From the NCBI GenBank assembly GCA_028711355.1, contig JAQTSL010000147.1, positions 1 to 8,568 on the forward strand: a stretch of 8,568 nucleotides of DNA. The letters run 5' to 3'. The position numbers and the translations under genes are program-made. Every line of letters starts with the position of its first letter. Position 1 is the stretch's first letter. This document shows positions 1 through 6,712 of this stretch, piece after piece. This DNA is from Rhodoferax sp. (lineage in GTDB: Bacteria > Pseudomonadota > Gammaproteobacteria > Burkholderiales > Burkholderiaceae_C). Under the pieces are notes generated by a model that was not told the DNA's origin, ran no database searches, and saw only the letters and a program-made list of their open reading frames with translations.

Positions 1-2253
1 CTCGGTGTTGTAAACCAGCTCCTTCCAGTGCGTCACCGGGTGGATGTTGACCTCGATCACGCCGGGGTCGGGTGTGACGCTGAGCAGTTTCAGGCGCGGG
101 TCGCGCGGCGGCGGGTAGCCTTCAATCACGATCTGCACGCCCAGCTCTTGCGCGGTGGCTTCTACCGCGGCCAGCAAGTCCAGGTAGTACTCCAGCCGTT
201 CGAGCGGTGGCATAAACACGTAGATCACGCCAGCAGACTGCCCCACGGCTTCGGCCGCCGGACCATTGGCACGGCGCGGGTCGCGCACCTCGACGCACAG
301 CGCGGTGCGGGTGATCCAGTGAGCCGATTCCTGGGCCGTGGGCACGCGGGCAAAGTCGGCGGGCTCGGTTTGCAACGCGTCGATGCCGTTGTCGCCACCT
401 TGGGCCGCTGCGCTGGTCGTCTGAAACTTGCGCGGCGCTTCAGTGTGCCTGCCAGCGCCCGCCATATAAGGCGCACTTGTCGTGGCGTTGGAGCCTGCGC
501 CGGTGGTACCTGCACCAGCAGCTCCGGCATAGCGCGTGGTCATGCTGGCGTAGCCCGGCAGGTCACCGCGCTGGTTGAACGGATCTTGCTCGATCATGTA
601 CGGAAAATCGGCCTCGCTCACCCAGGGCAGCGAATCTAGCGGCAGCCGCAGCCCCATCGGTGAGTCGCCTGGCATCAGATACATGCGTTCATCGCGCAAA
701 AACCAGGGGCCGGTGGTCCAGGCCGGGCCATACGCGTCGTCATACCCGGCCACCTTGACCGGCAGCACGTAGCCTACCGGCGTGCTGAGCTTTTGCTCAA
801 ACACGCGGCGCAGGCGAGCGCGTTCCAGCTCGTCGTCAAGTTTCGAGTCAAATGGATCGACGTTGACCGGCAGACGGCGCTCACGCCACAGGTAGTACCA
901 GGTGTCTTCGTACGCAGTCTGGATGAACTTGGGTGTCACCCCCAACTTGGCCGCCAGCGTGGTGCTAAAGGCATTAGCGTCGGCGTGGGTGTAGTGGGTG
1001 GGCACGCGTTCGTCCGCAAACAGGGCGGGGTTGGCCCATACCGGTTGGCCGTCAGCGCGCCAGTAAATGTTCAAGGCCCAGCGCGGCAGTTGCTCGCCGG
1101 GGTACCACTTGCCTTGGCCGTAGTGTAAAAAGCCGCCTTGGCCGTATTCTTGACGCAGCTTATGCACCAATTCGGTGGCGTAACCGCGTTTGGTCGGCCC
1201 CAGCGCGTCGGTGTTCCATTCTGGTGCGTCGCGGTCGCTCACGGCCACAAAAGTGGGCTCGCCACCCATGGTCAGGCGCACGTCACCCGCATGTAGCTCC
1301 GTGTCCACCACGTTGCCCAGCGCCATGATGGCCGCCCATTGCTCTTCAGTGTAAGGCAGGGTCACACGCGGTGCTTCATAGACGCGGGTGACCGCCATGT
1401 GGTGCGCAAAGGTCACTTCGCACTTGTCCACGCCGCCCTCAATCGGTGCAGCGCCCGACGGCTGCGGTGTGCAGGCCAGTGGAATGTGGCCCTCACCCGC
1501 CAGCAGGCCAGAAGTGGCATCCAACCCGACCCAGCCCGCGCCGGGCAGATAGACCTCGCACCAGGCGTGCAAGTCGGTAAAGTCGTGGTCGGTGCCGCTG
1601 GGGCCATCGAGCGACTTGACATCGGGCTTGAGCTGAATCAGATAGCCCGACACAAAGCGCGCGGCCAGACCGCAATTGCGCAGCAGTTGAACCATCAGCC
1701 AGGCTGAGTCGCGGCACGAGCCCGAAGCCAGTGTGAGTGTTTCTTCGGGCGTTTGCACGCCGGGCTCCATGCGGATGGTGTAGTTGATGTCCTGGTGCAC
1801 CATCGCGTTGAGGTCCACCAAAAAGATCACGCTGCGACGCTTGGTGCGGTCGATCTTGTCCAGATAGGTCTGTAGCTTGGGAGTGACCGGGTCAGGCACC
1901 AGATAGGGTGTGAGCTCCTGCTTGAGGTCGGCAGCGTAGTCAAAAGGAAACTCTTCGGCCTCGGGCTCCAGAAAAAAGTCAAACGGGTTATAGACCGACA
2001 TATCCAGCACCACATCGACCGTCACCTTGAATTCTTTGGTTTTGTCGGGGAACACCAGTCGCGCCTGGTAGTTGGCAAACGGGTCTTGCTGCCAGTTGAC
2101 AAAGTGGCCTTCGGGCTCGACCTTGAGCGAATACGAAATGATCTTGCTGCGGCAATGCGGGGCCGGGCGCAGGCGGATCACCTGCGGGCCCAGCGTGACC
2201 AACTTGTCGTAGCTGTAATGGGTAACGTGGTTGATGGCTGCGTGGATGGTCAT
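1..2253 (-). CDS. Transglutaminase-like protein with DUF2126 domain, 3' end cut off by the window edge
   Basis: The reading frame is open from an ATG at 2253 to the window edge, giving 751 residues; the family is usually about 1100 residues, so roughly a third is missing. Residues 1-90 match the bacterial transglutaminase N-terminal domain (start MTIHAAINHVTHYSYD). A transglutaminase core follows, with a visible Cys-His-Asp triad: Cys180 in GSCRDSAW, His229 in TDLHAW and Asp245 in GLDATSG. From about residue 290 the sequence is DUF2126-like, with LTMGGEPTFV near 328-337, the LPVNVDP and GDSPMGLRLPLDSLPW motifs, and GVIEVNIHP close to the edge. Residues about 570-625 are an Ala/Gly/Thr-rich linker. 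An in-frame TAG lies a short way upstream, so this ATG is the most likely start, although its ribosome site is weak. No signal peptide is seen, so it is probably cytoplasmic. The substrate is unknown. Homologues commonly sit with ATP-grasp and alpha-E proteins, which suggests peptide or amide-bond chemistry (inference). Confidence 0.93.
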   Translation of the reverse strand, partial: MTIHAAINHVTHYSYDKLVTLGPQVIRLRPAPHCRSKIISYSLKVEPEGHFVNWQQDPFANYQARLVFPDKTKEFKVTVDVVLDMSVYNPFDFFLEPEAEEFPFDYAADLKQELTPYLVPDPVTPKLQTYLDKIDRTKRRSVIFLVDLNAMVHQDINYTIRMEPGVQTPEETLTLASGSCRDSAWLMVQLLRNCGLAARFVSGYLIQLKPDVKSLDGPSGTDHDFTDLHAWCEVYLPGAGWVGLDATSGLLAGEGHIPLACTPQPSGAAPIEGGVDKCEVTFAHHMAVTRVYEAPRVTLPYTEEQWAAIMALGNVVDTELHAGDVRLTMGGEPTFVAVSDRDAPEWNTDALGPTKRGYATELVHKLRQEYGQGGFLHYGQGKWYPGEQLPRWALNIYWRADGQPVWANPALFADERVPTHYTHADANAFSTTLAAKLGVTPKFIQTAYEDTWYYLWRERRLPVNVDPFDSKLDDELERARLRRVFEQKLSTPVGYVLPVKVAGYDDAYGPAWTTGPWFLRDERMYLMPGDSPMGLRLPLDSLPWVSEADFPYMIEQDPFNQRGDLPGYASMTTRYAGAAGAGTTGAGSNATTSAPYMAGAGRHTEAPRKFQTTSAAAQGGDNGIDALQTEPADFARVPTAQESAHWITRTALCVEVRDPRRANGPAAEAVGQSAGVIYVFMPPLERLEYYLDLLAAVEATAQELGVQIVIEGYPPPRDPRLKLLSVTPDPGVIEVNIHPVTHWKELVYNTE

Positions 2254-2391
2254 GGGTACGTGTCCGGGTGATCTGAATCCGTCAGACGTTGGGGTAGTCT
2301 ATTTGATAGTGCTAGCAATGTTGGTGCCAGCAGGGCAGCCATCACTGTATTGTCGATGCAACGAGGTAATGAAACAAACTAACAACTTTGC

Positions 2392-2427
2392 GGGTCAGAC
2401 CACTCGCGCAGCGATGTGCTCTGACCC
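2392..2427. repeat. REP-like imperfect hairpin between the FecR gene and the transglutaminase gene
   Basis: The arms GGGTCAGA (2392-2399) and TCTGACCC (2420-2427) are exact inverted copies. Inside them CAC (2401-2403) pairs with GTG (2416-2418) and TCGC (2404-2407) pairs with GCGA (2411-2414) around a GCA loop. Only a C/C mismatch and one bulged T interrupt 15 base pairs. There is no T-run on either side, so it is not a textbook intrinsic terminator. The GGGTCAGA/TCTGACCC ends resemble REP elements mobilised by RAYT (IS200-like) transposases in environmental proteobacteria (recalled, not searched). It lies about 40 bp past the FecR stop codon and could still stabilise that mRNA end. Confidence 0.6.
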
Positions 2428-2467
2428 CAACAAACTTCACCACCGCAGTTCAGTGGACAATCCCGGT

Positions 2468-3706
2468 TCAACGCTGGAGGGTTTGCGCCTCGACAGCCAG
2501 CCAGATGCCATCGACTTGCTTGAGCAGGTATTTTTCTTCAGACTCGAAGCGATACGGTTTGTCGGCCTGACGGCCTTCTTCAATCACAATCGATTTGACC
2601 CTGATTGAAGCGCACGCCGCTGCGCCAGCGTCTGCGGTTTGACCCTCGGTGGTGATGCGCCGGTGCTTGTAGTCACGCAATGAACTCATGGCCGTCACAA
2701 TGCTGTCTGCGAATTCGGCGCGCTCCAGTTCAAGTTCGGTCATTTTCCCATTGGCCCCTCGCACCGTGGCCTTGACTCGCACATCGGGCGCAAACATGGC
2801 CAGAATGGGCGCAGCTTGGCCGCGCACAATATGTTCGTCAAGGTCTTTCAGCCAGCGCTTGGCAACCTCATCGGGTACACACATGGCTACTTGTTTTTGT
2901 CTGGCTTGCAGCTCACGTTCATTGTTGGCCTGGGCGGTTTTGGACAACTCGTCCATTTCAGCATCAAATTTGCCGGGCACGTAAAAATCTGGAACCTTGT
3001 CCAGCAAAACCGGAAACAGCAGGGTCAGGAGCGCGCGTGTTTTGCCAACTGAACGGACAAAGCCGACTTTGCCAGGGTCAATGTCAATCGATTGCCCTCC
3101 GGCCTCCAGCGTGGTGCCACCCTGGTTGACTTTGTCATAGGTGCCAGGCTTGTATTGGGTGGCCTTTGCGTCGGCGTTCAAAAGCACATAGGGTTCATGG
3201 TCAGTTCCGCGAATGCCGATCGTCGCTGTGGAAGTGCTGACCCGACTGCCTGGCGGGTTGATCTTGCCGATCCAGCCTGAGATGATGCGTAATGCCCCTT
3301 TGGCCAGGTTCAACTGGCTGGTGTCGGTGGGTTTGCCTTCGGCCGCAAATTGCTGCGCCATGAAATCAGCACCCGGTCGAATGGCAATGTAGCCACCGTC
3401 CTGTGTTTTCAGGACGCCTTCACCGGCGCCGCTGGCGACGATACGTTCGCCAACGGCGACAGCGTCTCCAACGTGCAGCGCACGTGTGCCCTTGGGGCCC
3501 GAGGCCGTGAGCTCACCTTCGAGACGAAATACAACGGCAAACGAAGTCGGCGCAATTGCCCCCGCTTGGGCCGCGTGCGCATTGCCGACCCAGCAGGCCG
3601 CCAGCCAAAGAACTGTCAGCATCACAGCCTGGGCAAACACACTGGAAACGCTCAGGTATTTCAAGCCTGAGCGGCCATGCCACTTCACCGGTTGAAGATG
3701 AAACAT
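2468..3706 (-). CDS. Exported FecR-domain protein with a putative NTF2-like C-terminal domain
   Basis: This frame gives 412 residues from the ATG at 3706. An in-frame ATG at 3712 is only 2 nt from the AAGGGG ribosome site, whereas 3706 is 8 nt away, so 3706 is preferred. The numbers below count from the 3712 ATG. Residues 1-20 are a basic n-region and about 21-43 are hydrophobic, ending at AHA|AQ near 47, a typical signal-peptidase I site. LAAC at 37-40 also fits a lipobox, so a lipoprotein is possible. Residues about 78-220 match a FecR domain (GDAVAVGERI, GGYIAIRPGA, TATIGIRGTDHE). Residues 249-275 are charged and probably helical. Residues about 283-414 alternate helix and strand in a pattern like NTF2/SnoaL domains and end in DGIWLAVEAQTLQR; this assignment is tentative. 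No FecI sigma or TonB receptor gene is adjacent, so it is probably not a classical iron-sensing FecR but a stand-alone periplasmic or surface protein of unknown function. It is probably transcribed alone. Confidence 0.85.
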   Translation of the reverse strand: MFHLQPVKWHGRSGLKYLSVSSVFAQAVMLTVLWLAACWVGNAHAAQAGAIAPTSFAVVFRLEGELTASGPKGTRALHVGDAVAVGERIVASGAGEGVLKTQDGGYIAIRPGADFMAQQFAAEGKPTDTSQLNLAKGALRIISGWIGKINPPGSRVSTSTATIGIRGTDHEPYVLLNADAKATQYKPGTYDKVNQGGTTLEAGGQSIDIDPGKVGFVRSVGKTRALLTLLFPVLLDKVPDFYVPGKFDAEMDELSKTAQANNERELQARQKQVAMCVPDEVAKRWLKDLDEHIVRGQAAPILAMFAPDVRVKATVRGANGKMTELELERAEFADSIVTAMSSLRDYKHRRITTEGQTADAGAAACASIRVKSIVIEEGRQADKPYRFESEEKYLLKQVDGIWLAVEAQTLQR

Positions 3707-3714
3707 TTTCATTT

Positions 3715-3720
3715 CCCCTT
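3715..3720 (-). promoter_or_regulatory. Ribosome binding site that decides the FecR-protein start
   Basis: The minus strand reads AAGGGG here. It is 2 nt from the first ATG (3712) and 8 nt from the second in-frame ATG (3706). The second distance is in the normal range, so translation most likely starts at 3706. Confidence 0.6.
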
Positions 3721-3755
3721 AAAAGGCGCGCCCAATAACCCACAAAGCAAAGGGC

Positions 3756-3776
3756 TAAATTCGAGCTTCGAATTTA
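3756..3776. promoter_or_regulatory. Perfect 9+9 bp palindrome upstream of the FecR-protein gene, candidate operator
   Basis: TAAATTCGA (3756-3764) and TCGAATTTA (3768-3776) are exact inverted copies separated by GCT. The centre is about 60 bp upstream of the preferred start codon, in an AT-rich patch between phaC and the FecR gene. A weak minus-strand promoter (TTGGGG, 17 bp, TTTAGC) would put the palindrome across its spacer. The size and symmetry suit a dimeric repressor site. The arms are AT-rich and have no T-run beyond them, which argues against a terminator. The regulator is unknown. Confidence 0.45.
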
Positions 3777-3848
3777 CCCCAAATTTCAAAACGCTGGGTT
3801 GCACCTGGCACGAAATATCTGACGGGCGCAACCGATGCGTGGTAGTTT

Positions 3849-3895
3849 GCAGGGCAGATTGACCCCTGCGGGCGTGCTGGTAGATGTGGACTACC
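3849..3895 (-). terminator. Weak hairpins just after phaC, possible transcription end
   Basis: Two small inverted repeats lie within 50 bp of the phaC stop codon: GGTAG/CTACC (3879-3883 and 3891-3895, 7-nt loop) and GCAGGG/CCCTGC (3849-3854 and 3864-3869, 9-nt loop). Neither is followed by a T-run on the minus strand, so intrinsic termination is unproven; they may only protect the mRNA 3' end. Confidence 0.25.
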
Positions 3896-3897
3896 GC

Positions 3898-5631
3898 CTA
3901 TTTTTCCATCACATAAGTGCCCGGCGCATCGGTCAGCGCTGGGAACTGGCGGTTGGAGGCAGGGTAGGCCTTGACCATCTCGCCGGTGCGCTGGTGCAGC
4001 CAGGCGGTCCAGTCGTTCCACCAGGTGCCGGGCACTTTCTCGGCGTTTTGCAGCCAGTCTTGCGCGCTGTCTTTGGCGCTGGGCTCACCCACCCAGTACG
4101 AACGCTTGGGTGGCGTCACCGGCGGGTTGACAATGCCCAGGATGTGCCCCGAGGTCGAGCGCACAAAGCGTACCTTGGTTTGAGGGGCGATCGTTTTGCG
4201 GATTTGGTAGCACGAGGTCCACGGCGCGATGTGGTCTTCTTCGGCGGTCACCGCGTACAGCTCTTGCGTGATACGCCCCAGGCTGATCGGCTCGCCGCCA
4301 AGGGTGAGCGCGTCGGGCTTGACCAGGTTGTTGTGCAGGTACATCTGGCGCAGGTAGTACGAATGCATGGCCTGCGGCATACGGGTGGCATCGACGTTCC
4401 AGTACAGCACGTCAAACGGCACCAGTTGTTCGCGCAGCAGGTAGCGGTGCACCCAGGAGGTCCAGATCAGGCTGTTGGAGCGCAGCAGGCGGAACGACGC
4501 GGCCATCTCGGCGCCGTCGAGATAGCCTTTTTTGGCCATCAGCGCATCCAGTTCGTCGAGCGATTTGTCGTCGATAAAGATGTTGATCTCACCCGGGCTG
4601 GAAAAATCGGTCAAGGTGGCCAGTAACGTCCACTGTGCCACTGGCATCTGGCTGGCCGGGTAGCGCTTGTTGGCCCACGCCATGTAGGCCGACACCAGCG
4701 TGCCGCCAATGCAGTAGCCGACCAGATGCACCTGCGGCACTTTGCAGAATGCGCTGGTTACGCGCACCAGCTCGTTGACACCTTGCAGCAGGTAGTCGTC
4801 AAACGTGGTGTCGCGCATCGCTACCGGTGGGTTGCGCCAACTGACGATGAAGACCGAAAAGCCCTGGTCGGTCAGGTGCTTGACCAGGCTCTTTTTCTCG
4901 GTCAGGTCCAGAATGTAGAACTTGTTGATCCAGGGCGTGATGATCAGCAGCGGCGTTTGTCGCACCTGCGTGGTGGTGGGCGTGTAGTGGATCAGCTCGA
5001 CCAACTCGTTGCGAAAGATCACCTTGCCGGCCGTGGTACCGAGGTTCTGGCCGACCTTGAAGGCGCTGGAGTCCACCATCTGGATGTTTTGCGCCTGCGC
5101 ATCGCGCACAAAATTTTGCAGGCCGCGCGTGATGCTTTCGCCCCGGGTTTGCGCAAAACGGTCCATCGCCTGCGGGTTGAGCCAGAAAAAATTGGTCGGT
5201 GCCACCATGTTGAGCCAGTTACGTTGCCAGAACGCCGCAGTGTGGCGGTCGTGCTCTGACAGGCCCGGTGTTTCAAGCATCAGGTCTTGCAAACGGTGGG
5301 TGATGCTCAGGTACCAGTCCTTGAGCAAATCCCAGCGCACCGATTGCGACCAGGCGGGGTCGGCAAAGCGCTCGTCGGCGGGGTTTTTGATGTGAATTTC
5401 GTCTTCACTCAGGCCCAGCGGGCGAAATAGGGTCTGGCTGGTGAGTTTGACCAGGTCAGAGCTGAAAGCGTCGGCCGCGCGCATGAATTCGGGTGGGTGG
5501 CTCAGCCAGGCCAGTTGGGCGTTAATCTGCGACGACACCATGCCAAACGGGTCGAACGCTTCTTTCAGGGTTTTGGCGGCGGCCTCCAGCGGCAATTTCA
5601 GGCTGGGGGTCTTGGATGATTGATCTGACAT
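3898..5631 (-). CDS. phaC: Class I poly(3-hydroxyalkanoate) synthase PhaC
   Basis: PhaC joins (R)-3-hydroxyacyl-CoA units, typically 3-hydroxybutyryl-CoA, into PHA polyester at the surface of storage granules and releases CoA. The protein has 577 residues, close to the ~589 of the Cupriavidus necator enzyme. An N-terminal PhaC_N region (about 60-240) precedes the alpha/beta-hydrolase core. The lipase-like box GYCIGG carries the nucleophile Cys307. Asp466 in EEDHIAPW and His496 in SGHILGIVNPP complete the triad, with spacing close to the known Cys319-Asp480-His508. The single-subunit length makes it class I rather than class III. The start MSDQSSK at 5631 has a good GAGGA site; the frame stays open a further 72 codons upstream, but that part overlaps suhB and has no family match. 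It follows suhB by 107 bp on the same strand, so co-transcription or its own promoter are both possible. phaA, phaB, phaR and phasin genes are absent on both sides within the window. Confidence 0.97.
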   Translation of the reverse strand: MSDQSSKTPSLKLPLEAAAKTLKEAFDPFGMVSSQINAQLAWLSHPPEFMRAADAFSSDLVKLTSQTLFRPLGLSEDEIHIKNPADERFADPAWSQSVRWDLLKDWYLSITHRLQDLMLETPGLSEHDRHTAAFWQRNWLNMVAPTNFFWLNPQAMDRFAQTRGESITRGLQNFVRDAQAQNIQMVDSSAFKVGQNLGTTAGKVIFRNELVELIHYTPTTTQVRQTPLLIITPWINKFYILDLTEKKSLVKHLTDQGFSVFIVSWRNPPVAMRDTTFDDYLLQGVNELVRVTSAFCKVPQVHLVGYCIGGTLVSAYMAWANKRYPASQMPVAQWTLLATLTDFSSPGEINIFIDDKSLDELDALMAKKGYLDGAEMAASFRLLRSNSLIWTSWVHRYLLREQLVPFDVLYWNVDATRMPQAMHSYYLRQMYLHNNLVKPDALTLGGEPISLGRITQELYAVTAEEDHIAPWTSCYQIRKTIAPQTKVRFVRSTSGHILGIVNPPVTPPKRSYWVGEPSAKDSAQDWLQNAEKVPGTWWNDWTAWLHQRTGEMVKAYPASNRQFPALTDAPGTYVMEK

Positions 5632-5637
5632 ACTGAT

Positions 5638-5642
5638 TCCTC
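5638..5642 (-). promoter_or_regulatory. phaC ribosome binding site
   Basis: The minus strand reads GAGGA, 6 nt before the ATG at 5631. This supports the 577-residue start over the upstream in-frame ATG at 5847, which lies inside suhB. Confidence 0.7.
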
Positions 5643-5738
5643 GGTTGATGTAAGTGGAGCACCAAAATTGCTGTGTCGCAACTGCTCGCCCGGTGCGCCG
5701 TTCGCACTGTACGCCTGCGTATGGCCGCAAAAGATGCG

Positions 5739-6587
5739 TTATGTCAAAGCCTGCACCGAGGCTTTGTCGGTAACACTGGCAAACTTGCTGTACTTGCCCA
5801 GCAGGGCCACCAGTTGGCCATAAATGCGCGGGTTGGCGGCCAGGCATTCGCGCTGCTCCAGAAAATTGGCGTCACCCGACAAATTGCCGACCAAGCCACC
5901 GGCTTCGGTGATCAGCAGCGAACCCGCCGCCACGTCCCATGGTTGCAGGCCGAGCTCAAAAAAGCCATCGGTAAAGCCGGCTGCCACATACGCCAAATCC
6001 AGCGCAGCAGCACCGGGGCGGCGCACACCGGCGCTGCGCTGTATCACGTCGCCCAGCATGGTCAGATAAAACTTGACGTCGTCATCGACCCGGTACGGAA
6101 AACCAGTGGCGATCAGGCACTCTTGCAGGCGGATGCGCTTGGCCACACGCAGGCGCCGGTTGTTCATGTAGGCGCCACGGCCTTTGGTAGCGGTGAACAG
6201 ATCGTTGCGGGTGGGGTCATAGACCACCGCCTGTTCGATCTTGCCTTTAACCGCCAGCGCGATGCTGACGCAGTAAATTGGCAGGCCGTGGATGAAGTTG
6301 GTGGTGCCATCCAGCGGGTCGATGATCCAGACAAATTCGGAGTCTTTGGCGCCGTGTTCATGCCCCGACTCTTCAGCCCAAATGGCGTGGCCGGGGTAGG
6401 CGGTGAGCAGCGTTTCGATGATGGCTTGCTCTGAGGCCTGATCGACTTCGGTGACAAAGTCGTTGACCTGTTTTTGCGACACGCGGACCGACTCCACATC
6501 AAGCGCGGCGCGGTTGATGATGGCGCCGGCGGCGCGCGCGGCTTTCACCGCCACATTGATCATCGGGTGCAGATTGGGGGAGGTCAT
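5739..6587 (-). CDS. suhB: Inositol-1-monophosphatase family protein SuhB
   Basis: The 282-residue protein belongs to the Mg2+-dependent, Li+-sensitive inositol monophosphatase family. Metal-site motifs are intact: WAEESG with Glu72, IIDPLDGTTNFIHG with Asp90 and Asp93, and WDVAAGSLLITEAGG with Asp218. In E. coli, SuhB also acts in the rRNA antitermination complex and in ribosome maturation; the same role here is inferred from orthology. The start is set at MTSPNLHPMINV (6587), since family members begin near HPMLNIA. A frame extending to 6698 would add 37 non-conserved residues and occupy the whole promoter region shared with trmJ. The ribosome site is poor at every candidate start. The gene is divergent from trmJ and lies upstream of phaC on the same strand. 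Confidence 0.95.
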   Translation of the reverse strand: MTSPNLHPMINVAVKAARAAGAIINRAALDVESVRVSQKQVNDFVTEVDQASEQAIIETLLTAYPGHAIWAEESGHEHGAKDSEFVWIIDPLDGTTNFIHGLPIYCVSIALAVKGKIEQAVVYDPTRNDLFTATKGRGAYMNNRRLRVAKRIRLQECLIATGFPYRVDDDVKFYLTMLGDVIQRSAGVRRPGAAALDLAYVAAGFTDGFFELGLQPWDVAAGSLLITEAGGLVGNLSGDANFLEQRECLAANPRIYGQLVALLGKYSKFASVTDKASVQALT

Positions 6588-6712
6588 GGTTGGTTTACAG
6601 GTGGGCAGGCCAGCCGGGGCGGACCTGCGTCGGGTGGAAAGAGCGGTGTCAGGAGCAACAGCGCCAAGCGTCAATGGGCTCGGCGACAATAGCGCCATTT
6701 TAACGGCCGCCC
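6588..6712. promoter_or_regulatory. Divergent suhB / trmJ promoter region with a repeated 11-mer
   Basis: These 125 bp must hold the signals for both genes. For suhB the minus strand has TTGACG (6669-6674), a good -35, but the hexamer 17 bp on (TGACAC, 6646-6651) is a poor -10. For trmJ, GACAAT (6685-6690) is a fair -10 without a good -35 and would give a leader of roughly 15 nt. Two near-identical 11-mers, CAACAGCGCCA (6656-6666) and CAATAGCGCCA (6687-6697), lie 31 bp apart and may be protein-binding sites. The exact promoters are uncertain. Confidence 0.4.

Noticed and set aside
28..639. Plus-strand 203-codon open frame opposite the transglutaminase gene
   Set aside because: The minus-strand frame encodes clear DUF2126 motifs over the same bases; this product has typical antisense composition.
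2254..2391. Possible promoter for the transglutaminase gene
   Set aside because: Several TTG-containing hexamers are present but none has a matching -10 at 16-18 bp.
3835..4626. Plus-strand 263-codon open frame opposite the phaC 3' half
   Set aside because: It is the shadow of a confidently identified phaC in GC-rich DNA; its product is His/Arg/Val/Gly-rich without any recognisable domain.
5710..5721. Small palindrome TACGCCTGCGTA between suhB and phaC
   Set aside because: Five paired bases around two are common by chance in GC-rich DNA; no further support.
5632..5738. Possible sigma-70 promoter for phaC (TTGCGA as -35)
   Set aside because: No acceptable -10 at the right spacing was found, so it is not listed as a feature.
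5632..5847. 72-codon N-terminal extension of phaC
   Set aside because: It overlaps the end of suhB, has no PhaC similarity, and the internal start at 5631 has a good ribosome site.
6588..6698. 37-codon N-terminal extension of suhB
   Set aside because: The extra residues are not conserved in the family and would fill the promoter region shared with trmJ.
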